In this document: positions 37,228 to 45,248 of the stretch, piece after piece
Position numbering within the stretch: position 1 is the first letter of the stretch
How the letters are laid out: every line of letters begins with the position of its first letter
DNA from: SIG603 sp964370115
GTDB taxonomy: Bacteria > Bacillota > Clostridia > Oscillospirales > Acutalibacteraceae
DNA length: 64,000 nucleotides
NCBI GenBank assembly: GCA_964370115.1
Contig: CAYJIA010000004.1
Coordinates: forward strand, 12,380 to 76,379
Direction: 5' to 3'
Notes under the pieces: generated by a model
Databases searched by the model: none
The model's input: only the letters and a program-made list of their open reading frames with translations
Told to the model about the DNA's origin: nothing
Position numbers and translations under genes: made by a program

Positions 37228-37257
37228 TTTACTTTTTGAGTAATAATAGTATATAAT
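37228..37257 (+). promoter_or_regulatory. Promoter of the zinc-ribbon protein gene
   Basis: TTTACT, 18 bp spacer, TATAAT, about 38 bp before the start at 37296. Confidence 0.5.
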
Positions 37258-37295
37258 TATATAAAACTTAAATTAAAATTAAAGGAGAAATAATC

Positions 37296-37661
37296 ATGGG
37301 AATACTTGACGATGTAGTAGTAAATGTAAAATCTGCTGCCGGTGTTGTAGGCAAGAAAGCAGGCCAAATAGTTGATGTTTCGAAACTTAGAATAAATATT
37401 TCTGAAGTAAACGGAGAAATATCAAAAAAATTCAGACAACTTGGTGAATATGTATACGAAAACAAAAAAGAGGGCGAAATCGACGAAACAGAAATTGATG
37501 CAAGAATTGTAGAAATTGACGAGCAGTACACTCAGCTTGAAGAACTAACAAATCAAATGGCGTCACTTCAAAATAAAGTTAGTTGCCCTGTATGTAGAAA
37601 ACAATGCAGTAGCGAAGCTTCATACTGCTCAGCTTGTGGTGGAGCACTTAAAAACGACTAA
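37296..37661 (+). CDS. Small coiled-coil zinc-ribbon protein
   Basis: 121 residues: an N-terminal amphipathic segment (MGILDDVVVNVKSAAGVVGKKAGQ), a coiled coil (about 30-90), and a C-terminal zinc ribbon CPVCRKQC ... YCSACGG. Small proteins of this layout are widespread in Clostridia with no settled function. It is monocistronic, with promoter and trailing hairpin. SD AAAGGAGAA. Confidence 0.8.
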   Translation: MGILDDVVVNVKSAAGVVGKKAGQIVDVSKLRINISEVNGEISKKFRQLGEYVYENKKEGEIDETEIDARIVEIDEQYTQLEELTNQMASLQNKVSCPVCRKQCSSEASYCSACGGALKND

Positions 37662-37671
37662 TAAATTATAT

Positions 37672-37698
37672 GCGGGCGACTATAAAACAGTCGCCCGT
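37672..37698. terminator. Hairpin after zinc-ribbon gene
   Basis: A 10-bp stem (arms 37672-37681 and 37689-37698, one G-T pair), loop ATAAAAC. There is no T-tract, so it may be a weak terminator or an mRNA stabiliser. Confidence 0.5.
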
Positions 37699-37745
37699 GT
37701 ACTGTCAATAAATATGCAACAACTAAGTTAGGATTGATTATTTTT

Positions 37746-39509
37746 ATGCCGAAAAACAAAGTATACAATAAAACTGTTGCCGGTCAAACATTTTTGCAAG
37801 GTGCCATAATACTTACTATTGGTATGGCTCTTACGAAGATTGTAGGCGCTGTGTTTAAAATCCCTCTTGCAAATGTAATTTCTGAGAATGGTATGGGTTA
37901 TTTCAATACGGCATATACGTTTTACAGCGTTATTTTTAGCTTGTCCACAGCTGGATTTCCAACAGCCATTACAAAAATGGTTGCGCAAAACCACTCCCTT
38001 GGACGATACAACGATGTAAGGCAAATAAAGCGTGTTGCCCTGCCACTTTTTTCTATTACAGGACTTTTAGGAATGCTTGTAATGCTCTTTGGTGCAGGTC
38101 TTTATACTCAAATCATTGATAACCCTGGAGCGACACTTCCAATTATGGTTCTCGCACCGTCAATACTCTTTTGTTGCCTTTCCTCGGTATATAGAGGGTA
38201 TTATGGTGGTCTTAGAAACATGTATCCGACAGCGACGTCTGAGGTGCTTGAGGCACTGTCAAAGCTGATTTTTGGCTTGAGCGGAGCTATTGCAACTGTT
38301 TATTTTTTAAATGCTGAATACAGTGCAAGTGGCACAATATTCGGTTTTGCAATGGAAGAAAGTGCTGCGGTGCTTTCAACTTATTCATATGCGGCGTCGG
38401 CTGCGATTTTAGGAGTTTCAATTGGTTCATTAATTAGCTTTTTATATTTATTTATTTACCATAAAAGAAGAGGGGACAGTATTACTCCTGAAATGTACAG
38501 GAGTTCTCCAAAGCCACATTCAGGACGCTCTATAGCAAAAAAACTTATGCTTATTGCTATTCCAATCGGAATAGGTTCTCTAACGCTGAGTATCGCAGGT
38601 ATGATAGACACAACCTTTCTTTTAGGAAGGATTGGAGATATCACAAGGGACTCTTCAGATACGCTTTTAGGTATATATAATGGACTTATACCCGAGGAAA
38701 ATTTAAGCGATTTATCTAGTATTCCAAACTATTTGTTTGGCTGCTATACAAACGCACTTACTATTTATATGTTAGTGCCAACAATTACCCAAGCTTTAGG
38801 GATTAGTGCCCTGCCAAGCCTTACAACGGCTTGGACAAAGCAAGACAAAACTGAAATTAAAAAGAACATGGAAGCTATAATGCGCATTACTTGCCTTATT
38901 TGTATTCCGGCAGGTCTTGGAATTACCGCTCTCGCGCAGCCTATTGCGACACTCTTATACGGAAGTGGCGGAGGCTCTGTGATTATCGGAAGAGTGCTAA
39001 TGGTTTTAGGAGTTGCGGCAGTGTTTTCTGCGCTTGGAACACCTGTTTCGAGCATGTTGCAAGCCATAGGTAGGGTGGATTTGCCTGTTAAATTTTTAAC
39101 AGCTGCAATGGTTTTAAAGATAGTTATAAACTACTTTCTATGTGGTATACCTGAAATTAATGTTTTGGGTGCGGGCATTGGAACACTTGTTGCATATGCG
39201 TTTTCGTCAATTTGCCAAATTTTCATGCTAATGAAGCTGTCGGGAGTAAAAATTGGGGTTAAATCCACTTTTATTAAACCCTTAGTTTGCGCGATTATTT
39301 GTGCGATTTCGGCATGGGGCGCGTCTTTTGCCACACAATATATTGGGCTTTCAATGAGTATAGCATGTATAGTTGGTGTATTTGTCGCAGTTGTTGTATA
39401 TATAATGGCTCTGCTTATATCAAAAACAATAACAAAGTACGATGTGTCAATGTTGCCAAAAAGTGAAAAAATTTTAAATTTACTTGAAAAAAGAGGCTGG
39501 ATAGGTTAA
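37746..39509 (+). CDS. Lipid/oligosaccharide flippase, SpoVB/MurJ-like (MVF/polysaccharide transporter family)
   Basis: A 587-residue protein with about 14 transmembrane helices. VAGQTFLQGAIILTIGMALTKIVGAVFKIPLANVIS and SLSTAGFPTAITKMVA are typical of Firmicute stage V sporulation protein B-like and polysaccharide flippases. It probably moves a lipid-linked cell wall or spore cortex precursor. ATG 37746 is chosen; the in-frame TTG 37734 has no spaced SD. It is followed 3 bp later by mazG, as is common next to spoVB/mazG/yabN clusters. Confidence 0.85.
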   Translation: MPKNKVYNKTVAGQTFLQGAIILTIGMALTKIVGAVFKIPLANVISENGMGYFNTAYTFYSVIFSLSTAGFPTAITKMVAQNHSLGRYNDVRQIKRVALPLFSITGLLGMLVMLFGAGLYTQIIDNPGATLPIMVLAPSILFCCLSSVYRGYYGGLRNMYPTATSEVLEALSKLIFGLSGAIATVYFLNAEYSASGTIFGFAMEESAAVLSTYSYAASAAILGVSIGSLISFLYLFIYHKRRGDSITPEMYRSSPKPHSGRSIAKKLMLIAIPIGIGSLTLSIAGMIDTTFLLGRIGDITRDSSDTLLGIYNGLIPEENLSDLSSIPNYLFGCYTNALTIYMLVPTITQALGISALPSLTTAWTKQDKTEIKKNMEAIMRITCLICIPAGLGITALAQPIATLLYGSGGGSVIIGRVLMVLGVAAVFSALGTPVSSMLQAIGRVDLPVKFLTAAMVLKIVINYFLCGIPEINVLGAGIGTLVAYAFSSICQIFMLMKLSGVKIGVKSTFIKPLVCAIICAISAWGASFATQYIGLSMSIACIVGVFVAVVVYIMALLISKTITKYDVSMLPKSEKILNLLEKRGWIG

Positions 39510-39512
39510 AAT

Positions 39513-40187
39513 ATGGAAGTAAGAAAAAATTTGTCGAAAAAAAACAGATATGATATTACTGATTTGCTAACAATTATGGATGAACTCAGATCTCCTACAG
39601 GTTGTAAATGGGACAGAGAGCAAACTCATAAAAGCGTTAGGCAAAATCTAATAGAAGAGTGTTATGAGCTTGTAGAAGCTATAGACGAGGAAGACGACGA
39701 ACTGTTAAAAGAAGAGCTAGGAGATGTGCTACTGCAAGTGGTGTTTCACAGCGCAATGTCAAAAGAAGATGGTAAATTTAATTTTGACGATGTGGTAAAC
39801 GATGTTGCAAAAAAACTTGTGATAAGGCATCCACATGTGTTTTCCGATACAGTTGTAAATTCAACCGATGATATTTTGAAAAATTGGGATAAGATAAAAA
39901 AAGATACAAAGGGGCAAAAGTCAAATAAGGAAGTGCTTTTAAGCGTATCAAAAGCTTTACCTTCGCTTATGAGACATCAAAAGGTTTTGAAAAAATCTAA
40001 GATTTTTTCAAATACTGATATTAAAGACTTGTGCTTAAATTTTGATATTGAACCTGATTTGATAGATGAAAATACTATAGGTAAGCTTATGTCAGATTTA
40101 ATTTTAATCTCTTTAAGTAAAGGCTATGACGCTGAGAAACTGCTAGGAGATTATACCGACGAATTTATTGAAAAAACAAAAGATTAG
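39513..40187 (+). CDS. mazG: Nucleoside triphosphate pyrophosphohydrolase
   Basis: 224 residues. LRSPTGCKWDREQTHKSVRQNLIEECYELVEAIDEEDDELLKEELGDVLLQVVFHS gives the EExxE...ExxD metal site of MazG. It is one MazG domain plus a degenerate second half, shorter than two-domain enzymes (about 260). It removes non-canonical or excess NTPs. It sits between the flippase and HU, matching the spoVB-mazG-hup-S4 order known from Bacilli and Clostridia. Confidence 0.92.
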   Translation: MEVRKNLSKKNRYDITDLLTIMDELRSPTGCKWDREQTHKSVRQNLIEECYELVEAIDEEDDELLKEELGDVLLQVVFHSAMSKEDGKFNFDDVVNDVAKKLVIRHPHVFSDTVVNSTDDILKNWDKIKKDTKGQKSNKEVLLSVSKALPSLMRHQKVLKKSKIFSNTDIKDLCLNFDIEPDLIDENTIGKLMSDLILISLSKGYDAEKLLGDYTDEFIEKTKD

Positions 40188-40255
40188 TTATCTCACGGTG
40201 TACTTAATTTTACCGATGATATATAAATTATTAAAAAATATTGGAGGAATAAAAA

Positions 40256-40531
40256 ATGAACAAAACAGAATTAATTTCTGCAGTTGCAGAAAAAACAGGA
40301 CTATCAAAAAGAGATGCAGACGGTGCAGTTGTAGCGGTTATCGATACAATCATTGAGAACCTTTCTGCAGGCGAGAAAGTTCAACTTGTTGGCTTTGGTA
40401 CTTTTGAAGTTAGAGAGAGAAGCGCTCGTACAGGTCGTGACCCAAGAACTAACAAAACTATCGAAATTCCAGCATCAAAATCACCAGCATTTAAAGCAGG
40501 TAAAGGCTTTAAAGATGCGGTTAATAAATAA
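40256..40531 (+). CDS. hup: HU family DNA-binding protein
   Basis: 91 residues with the complete HU signature: NKTELISAVAEKTGLSKRDADGAV and VGFGTFEVRERSARTGRDPRTNKTIEIPASKSPAFKAGKGFKDAV, including the DNA-intercalating arm. It is a nucleoid protein. The strong SD TTGGAGGAAT is consistent with high expression. Confidence 0.97.
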   Translation: MNKTELISAVAEKTGLSKRDADGAVVAVIDTIIENLSAGEKVQLVGFGTFEVRERSARTGRDPRTNKTIEIPASKSPAFKAGKGFKDAVNK

Positions 40532-40585
40532 TTGATTACTTTTACAGGCTCTAAATGAGCCTGTTTTAACTTTTAGGAGAATAGC

Positions 40586-40834
40586 ATGAGACTTGATAAG
40601 TATTTAAAAGTATCTCGAATAATCAAGCGCAGAACCGTTGCAAATGATGCCTGCGATGCAGGAAAAGTCATAGTAAATGGAACCGTTGCGAAAGCTTCGT
40701 ACATTGTAAAAGAAAACGATATACTAGAACTTCAACTTGGCGTTAGAACTATTAAAGCAAGAGTTGTAGCTATTAATGAGTATGCAAGGAAAACCGAAGC
40801 CGGAGACATGTACGAGATTATTGGTGAAGAATGA
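40586..40834 (+). CDS. S4-domain RNA-binding protein (HslR/RlmP-associated YabO type)
   Basis: 82 residues consisting almost entirely of one S4 domain (MRLDKYLKVSRIIKRRTVANDACDAGKVIVNGTVAKASYIVKENDILEL). The family binds tRNA-bearing 50S subunits or rRNA, as HslR/RqcP. RqcP-like proteins act in ribosome quality control. The neighbourhood mazG-hup-S4 matches yabN-hup-yabO (rqcP) in Bacillus. SD TTTAGGAGA. Confidence 0.9.
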   Translation: MRLDKYLKVSRIIKRRTVANDACDAGKVIVNGTVAKASYIVKENDILELQLGVRTIKARVVAINEYARKTEAGDMYEIIGEE

Positions 40835-40840
40835 TAATAA

Positions 40841-40877
40841 AAAATAGCTGTCACGAATTTGTGACAGCTATTTTTTT
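40841..40877. terminator. Bidirectional Rho-independent terminator
   Basis: A perfect 14-bp stem (40841-40854 / 40861-40874), loop GAATTT, with a T run on the plus strand and an A run on the other side. It serves both the S4 gene and the convergent minus-strand gene, whose stop codon begins at 40878. Confidence 0.9.
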
Positions 40878-41721
40878 ATTTCATTTTATCTCTTAACACT
40901 TCTCTTAGTATCTCGTCTGTATCATATTTAGAAGACCTAGGTTTTTGTGCTTGTGGCCTTGGTTGTTGTGGCCTTGGTTGTTGCGGCCTTGGTTGTTGCG
41001 GTCTTGGTTGTTGCGGTCTTGGTTGCTGTGGCCTTGCTTGTTGCGGTCTTGACTGCTGTGGTCTTGCTTGTTGTGGTCTTGACGTTTGTCTTTGCACAGG
41101 TTGAGCAGGGAAGTCCTCTTGAGTTTTCTTTGGTGCTGATTTTGGGTTGTAATTATAATTGTCATTGTAATTTTTTGAAATTTCAGCCCTGTTTCTAGCC
41201 TCGGCTCTACTTACTTCTTCGTACGCGACGTCCTCGGGGCTTCGTGACTTTTTTCTTCCTGTAACACACCATATAATAACCGATAGAATACCTATAGTTC
41301 CGGCAGCGATACAAGCATAACCAAAAATTCCTATGGTCGAGTTAACTCCGCTTGTTTCATTTGTTGCGGCAACAGTTTCGACGATTTCATTTGAAGAAAC
41401 GATTTCATCCTCATAATCTGCTGGTGCTTCGTCGGTTAAGTTCTCGTCATCAGATTCTTGTGTATCTGTATTTGCAGCTTCATATAATGAATCCTCTTCC
41501 AATGTATCCTCAGAATTTGACTCGTCAGAAGTTGATTCTTCTTCATCGTACTCAGATTCAGAGCTCTCATCCTCTTCATAGTTTGAATCTGAATCCTGTG
41601 TGCTATTTTGTGTAGGTTCGTCACCTATATGTGGAGTAACAGAGGCAAATGCCGAAAAAGAAACTCCGAAAATTAACAAAGCCGAGCATAAATATGCCGT
41701 AAGTTTTTTTGTATATTTCAT
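40876..41721 (-). CDS. Signal-peptide single-pass membrane protein with acidic ectodomain and RPQQ-repeat tail
   Basis: 281 residues: signal peptide 1-26 (LCSALLIFGVSFSAFAS), a highly acidic Ser/Asp/Glu-rich ectodomain 30-120, a transmembrane helix about 129-153, then a basic cytoplasmic tail. Residues 215-259 are nine units of RPQQ(A/S/P). A short conserved-looking end (DTDEILREVLRDKMK) closes it. No homologue is recognised; a surface or envelope-linked role is inference. SD GGAG is 6 bp from the ATG. Confidence 0.7.
   Translation of the reverse strand: MKYTKKLTAYLCSALLIFGVSFSAFASVTPHIGDEPTQNSTQDSDSNYEEDESSESEYDEEESTSDESNSEDTLEEDSLYEAANTDTQESDDENLTDEAPADYEDEIVSSNEIVETVAATNETSGVNSTIGIFGYACIAAGTIGILSVIIWCVTGRKKSRSPEDVAYEEVSRAEARNRAEISKNYNDNYNYNPKSAPKKTQEDFPAQPVQRQTSRPQQARPQQSRPQQARPQQPRPQQPRPQQPRPQQPRPQQPRPQAQKPRSSKYDTDEILREVLRDKMK
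40945..41079 (-). repeat. 15-bp coding tandem repeat (RPQQx)
   Basis: Nine imperfect 15-bp units on the minus strand, each coding for Arg-Pro-Gln-Gln-(Pro/Ala/Ser). The unit length is a multiple of three, so unit gain or loss changes tail length without shifting the frame. Confidence 0.9.
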
Positions 41722-41764
41722 AAAATTCTCCTGTAATTTAAGTTGTTTTCAATCAATTAGAGTT

Positions 41765-41793
41765 ATTATATCATATATTTATATTAGTGGCAA
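41765..41793 (-). promoter_or_regulatory. Promoter of the RPQQ-tail membrane protein gene
   Basis: On the minus strand: TTGCCA, 17 bp spacer, TATAAT, about 45 bp upstream of the start at 41721. Confidence 0.6.
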
Positions 41794-41801
41794 GTTCAAT
41801 T

Positions 41802-42779
41802 TTAAATAGAGGTGATATTTTCTAGAAATCGTTTTCTGCCTAATTTTTGCAAATATTCTATCTTTCTCTTTTCAAAAAAGTCTTCCGAGTCACCACGCTC
41901 AAAATACCAAAGGCAATCTATTAATACGGTAAGAGATAAAACATCATATATATGACTCAGTTCAAGACTTGATATAGGGTTAATCTCACAGTAAGTTTTT
42001 AATACATTTCTCGACTTTTCAAAGTCAAAGACATCGCTATCTTTAGAAAAATTCATCCAATTGTGCCACTCAAAGCCGTTTTTTCCAAATGGATCCATTA
42101 GGCACACTAAGTCGAATATTGTATAAGTATAGTTTGCGTCATCAAAATCTATAAGTGCGTTAAACTTTCCATCTTTATAAAGAATGTTGCTAAAATGAAA
42201 GTCGCCGTGGCATACTGATTTAGATAGATTTTCAGGAAACTGCAACTTGTTAAGTTCACTTAAGTACCATTCAAGTTTTTTGTAGGCGTTTTCGGTATTT
42301 ATTTCTTTTGCGATTTTAGTTGCGTGGGATATGCAAAAATCAGGTGAATAGTTAATTCTATATTTTTCAAAGTTACTTCTAACACCCTTTGAAGATAAAT
42401 TGAATTTTGCCACTGCCTGCACGAGTTCTTCATATTGCTTGCTGCTTGGGTTTTCCAAGTGTTCACCCTCTAAAAATTTATACACTACATAATTTTTAGA
42501 AAGTATAGATCCGATAAATTCACCATTTTTTTGAGCATAGGGCATAGGGCAAAAAAATCCGTTGTTATAAATTTTTTTTAGTATGTCAACTTCATACGAA
42601 ATTGAAGGTAAATCTCTGTTTTCATAAATGCGAAGAACCGCTTTTTTATCTTTGAATGTGCAAATATAATTACTTTGAACAGAACCGTTTTCTGCCTCTT
42701 CAATAGACACAAGGCTAGCAAAGTTATAATTTTTGAAAATATCCTTTGCAATATCAAATGAGATTTTTGTTTTAACCAT
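41802..42779 (-). CDS. APH/CotS-like small-molecule kinase
   Basis: 325 residues with SVCHGDFHFSNILYKDGKFNALIDFDDANYTYTIFDLVCLM, the catalytic HGDxxxxN and IDFDD of aminoglycoside/homoserine kinase II/CotS-type phosphotransferases. An N-terminal lobe with an ATP-binding Lys (KKAVLRIYENRD) is present. The substrate is unknown. Spacing and the hairpin upstream suggest its own transcription unit. Sequence similarity to the kinase at 5188 is limited to motifs. Confidence 0.8.
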   Translation of the reverse strand: MVKTKISFDIAKDIFKNYNFASLVSIEEAENGSVQSNYICTFKDKKAVLRIYENRDLPSISYEVDILKKIYNNGFFCPMPYAQKNGEFIGSILSKNYVVYKFLEGEHLENPSSKQYEELVQAVAKFNLSSKGVRSNFEKYRINYSPDFCISHATKIAKEINTENAYKKLEWYLSELNKLQFPENLSKSVCHGDFHFSNILYKDGKFNALIDFDDANYTYTIFDLVCLMDPFGKNGFEWHNWMNFSKDSDVFDFEKSRNVLKTYCEINPISSLELSHIYDVLSLTVLIDCLWYFERGDSEDFFEKRKIEYLQKLGRKRFLENITSI

Positions 42780-42814
42780 AATTTTATTCCTCTTTTTAAG
42801 TATTTTATTTAGGT

Positions 42815-42855
42815 AAAAAAATTAGAAAACTTTTTGAAAGAAAAAGTTTTCTAAT
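42815..42855. terminator. Terminator after the FN3 secreted protein
   Basis: A 15-bp perfect stem, arms 42821-42835 and 42841-42855, loop GAAAG. On the minus strand it is followed by six T residues. The hairpin core AAAACTTTTTGAAAG is the same as the end hairpin of the structured repeat at 48797-48966. Confidence 0.8.
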
Positions 42856-42874
42856 TTTAAGTTTTTATAAAAGT

Positions 42875-43972
42875 TTAAGCTATTGACATTTGAGTAATAT
42901 GTGAATGACTTTGAATTTCTCTGACAAATACTGCATCACTAAAATTACGACCGTCAAAGCTTTTTATTTTGTAAAAACACTGCTGATTTGGGTCTATGGT
43001 GTCGGTGAAAGTATAGGTGCTTCCATCGACTTCTGCAATAAGTTCAAAATTACCCGTTAAACTTTTGCTGCGATAAATAAAGTATGAGCTAGCAGTTTCT
43101 GTATAATCCCATTCTATCAAAACTTTATTTCCTGATGATTGCGTTAAATATGCATTTTGTGGTACAGATAAATCTACTTTTACTTTTAAATAGTCCGACT
43201 CACTATAAACTGAACTGCCGTCTGTGTTAGTTTTTTTATATTCTAATTTGTAATACCAAGTTTGTCCTGCACTTACATCTGTATCTGTAAAAGCTGTTGC
43301 ACTAATGTCAGAGGAATTATAAATTTTAGTGTACTGTCCGTCTGCTGCATCGGATTTTAAAATGGATATGCCTGAAACATCGGGAGATGGTTTAAACCTT
43401 AAAGTTACACCGAGGTCTGAAGTAGAGCTTGTCCACAGTGCCTTTTTTGTTTGAACATCGGTTCTAATTGTTTGTATGTAATCTGAGATTGAGTCTGGAG
43501 TTCTGTATCCACTTAAAGCATACCTAATTAAAAACTGTGAATCAATTATTGTAGTAAATGGATATGAAAGTTTATCAGATCCGATATATGCCTTTGCTGC
43601 AAATTCTTCTGCTAAATCTGTACTAGAATTTAAAAAAGTTATATTTTTACCTTCGTAAACTTGTTGAAAAATTTCATATGCTTCGGGGTCGACATCTGAG
43701 GTGTCTATCGCTATAAACTCTACATCTAAGCTAGTTACGATATCACTATTTGCAATATCATCAAGCATGAAAAAACTTTCATCAGAAGAAATATCTAAAA
43801 ATAAAATTAAATAAATAGGTCCGTCTTCTTCTATATAATCAACAAGGAAGTCGGTTTCAATATCATTTGGTATTTTGATTTTTGTATCGCCCGAACTAGT
43901 GGCGGCAAAAGACGAAAATATACATAATAAAGTCATCAAAAAAACAAAGATTATGCGCTTGAAAATCCTCAT
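42875..43972 (-). CDS. Secreted protein: thioredoxin-like domain without CXXC plus two fibronectin type III domains
   Basis: 365 residues: signal peptide (IFVFLMTLLCIFSSFAATS), residues about 45-165 with a thioredoxin-like pattern (GPIYLILFLDISSDESFFMLDDIA ... VEFIAIDTS ... YPFTTIID) but no redox cysteines, then two FN3-like beta-sandwiches (about 172-270, with WYYKLEYKKT, and 272-355, with CFYKIKSFDGRNFS). No sortase signal or anchor is seen at the C terminus. Function unknown; an extracellular scaffold or binding role is inference. It is divergent from the sortase gene. Confidence 0.65.
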   Translation of the reverse strand: MRIFKRIIFVFLMTLLCIFSSFAATSSGDTKIKIPNDIETDFLVDYIEEDGPIYLILFLDISSDESFFMLDDIANSDIVTSLDVEFIAIDTSDVDPEAYEIFQQVYEGKNITFLNSSTDLAEEFAAKAYIGSDKLSYPFTTIIDSQFLIRYALSGYRTPDSISDYIQTIRTDVQTKKALWTSSTSDLGVTLRFKPSPDVSGISILKSDAADGQYTKIYNSSDISATAFTDTDVSAGQTWYYKLEYKKTNTDGSSVYSESDYLKVKVDLSVPQNAYLTQSSGNKVLIEWDYTETASSYFIYRSKSLTGNFELIAEVDGSTYTFTDTIDPNQQCFYKIKSFDGRNFSDAVFVREIQSHSHITQMSIA

Positions 43973-44007
43973 GTGAGCATCCTTTCAAAATTGTAATTAT
44001 TTTACCT

Positions 44008-44036
44008 GTAATATTGTAACATATTTTATATGTCAA
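44008..44036 (-). promoter_or_regulatory. Promoter of the secreted FN3 protein
   Basis: On the minus strand: TTGACA, 17 bp spacer, TATTAC, about 36 bp upstream of the start codon. Confidence 0.65.
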
Positions 44037-44167
44037 CACAAGATATAAATGGTGCTAATTTTAGGATAATTTAATTGTGCATTAAAATAAAAAGTAAATT
44101 AAATTTAACACAAAAATATTAAAAAATTATTACAATTTTGAAATGTAAGAATAAAACATTTACTGTG

Positions 44168-44196
44168 TTGACTTTTTATGATTAGTGTATTAAAAT
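44168..44196 (+). promoter_or_regulatory. Promoter of the sortase/MFS/fabV group
   Basis: TTGACT, 17 bp spacer, TAAAAT; a TATAAT also lies at 44206-44211 without a good -35. The 265-bp region 43973-44237 otherwise holds only the divergent promoter. Confidence 0.6.
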
Positions 44197-44237
44197 TATA
44201 TTCTGTATAATAGCGAATAAATATAAGGGGAATTGAA

Positions 44238-45248
44238 ATGCCAGGAAATAGATTTAGAAATAGTAAAGATGATAAAACTTATTCAAATAAAAAGCAAAGA
44301 ACAAAACAAGACAATAATTATAATGATGATTTTTATTTTGGAGAAAATTATTCTGTTGGAAATAGCAAAGATAGTTTTAATGAGGAAGAGTTTGTTTATA
44401 GTACCAAAAACAAGCAAAAAAAAAGCAAGAAGAAATTAGTTTTCAATATTATACTTGTTGTGTTCATCATTGCTTTTATAGTTTCGGCTTATATGATAAT
44501 AAGCGAGATTTTACGAAATCAAAAAAGTGCCGAAACTTATGAAAGTATAGCACAGTTAGTACCGCAAACAGAAGATGTAGATGATCAAACTGATGGAGAA
44601 GAGTTAAATTTGGTAACACCACGTGAAAAATACCAAGAACTAATAGATGCAAACCCAGATTTTGTAGGTTGGATGCAAATAGAAGACACTACACTAAATT
44701 ACCCGATAGTACAAACAGTTAATTCGCCTGATTACTATCTAAAGAGAAACTTTGAAAAAGAATATGACGAAAACGGTACCCCTTATGTCGAAGAAGCTTG
44801 TATTTTGGGGTATTCCGACAATGTTCTAATTTATGGACACGATATGCTAAGCAATGCAATGTTTGGAGACTTGGACAACTATTACGACAAGTCATTTTAC
44901 GATGAGCATAAATACATAAAATTTGATACTCTAGACGAGTTTGCCACTTATGAAATAGTCACAGTTTTCCAAACTGTTGATATGCCTGACAAAGGATTTA
45001 AGTATTACTCGTATATTGATTTGAGTGATGAAGATACTTTTAATGAATTTGTAGCAGGATATAAGGCTATTGAAGAGTACGACACGGGCGTGGATTTAGA
45101 GTTTGGAGACGATATCATAACTCTTTCTACCTGTGAAAACACAATTACTAATGGCAGATTTGTAGTTGTCGCAAAAAAAATTAGTTCATCGCCTACACAG
45201 CATTTAGTTGAGAATATAGAGACAGAAAATAACGAGGTTGCAGAATAA
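44238..45248 (+). CDS. Class B sortase
   Basis: A 336-residue membrane-anchored transpeptidase. It has a long charged, Asn-rich cytoplasmic N terminus (1-65), a transmembrane helix at 67-90, and a catalytic domain with His201 (LIYGHDM), Cys299 (TLSTCEN) and Arg307 (GRFVVVAKK). The YxxLxDYYDKSFYDEHKYI pattern is typical of class B. It anchors a sorting-signal protein to peptidoglycan. No LPxTG/NPxTN-type substrate is encoded in the window. SD AAGGGG. Confidence 0.93.
   Translation: MPGNRFRNSKDDKTYSNKKQRTKQDNNYNDDFYFGENYSVGNSKDSFNEEEFVYSTKNKQKKSKKKLVFNIILVVFIIAFIVSAYMIISEILRNQKSAETYESIAQLVPQTEDVDDQTDGEELNLVTPREKYQELIDANPDFVGWMQIEDTTLNYPIVQTVNSPDYYLKRNFEKEYDENGTPYVEEACILGYSDNVLIYGHDMLSNAMFGDLDNYYDKSFYDEHKYIKFDTLDEFATYEIVTVFQTVDMPDKGFKYYSYIDLSDEDTFNEFVAGYKAIEEYDTGVDLEFGDDIITLSTCENTITNGRFVVVAKKISSSPTQHLVENIETENNEVAE

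Noticed and set aside
40945..41079. Regular short repeats resembling a small CRISPR-like array
   Set aside because: The 15-bp units have no spacers and lie in frame in a coding region; no cas genes are present.
41352..41615. Plus-strand frames opposite the acidic membrane protein
   Set aside because: Composition (His/Leu/Gln-rich) mirrors the Asp/Glu-rich sense strand; no start signals.
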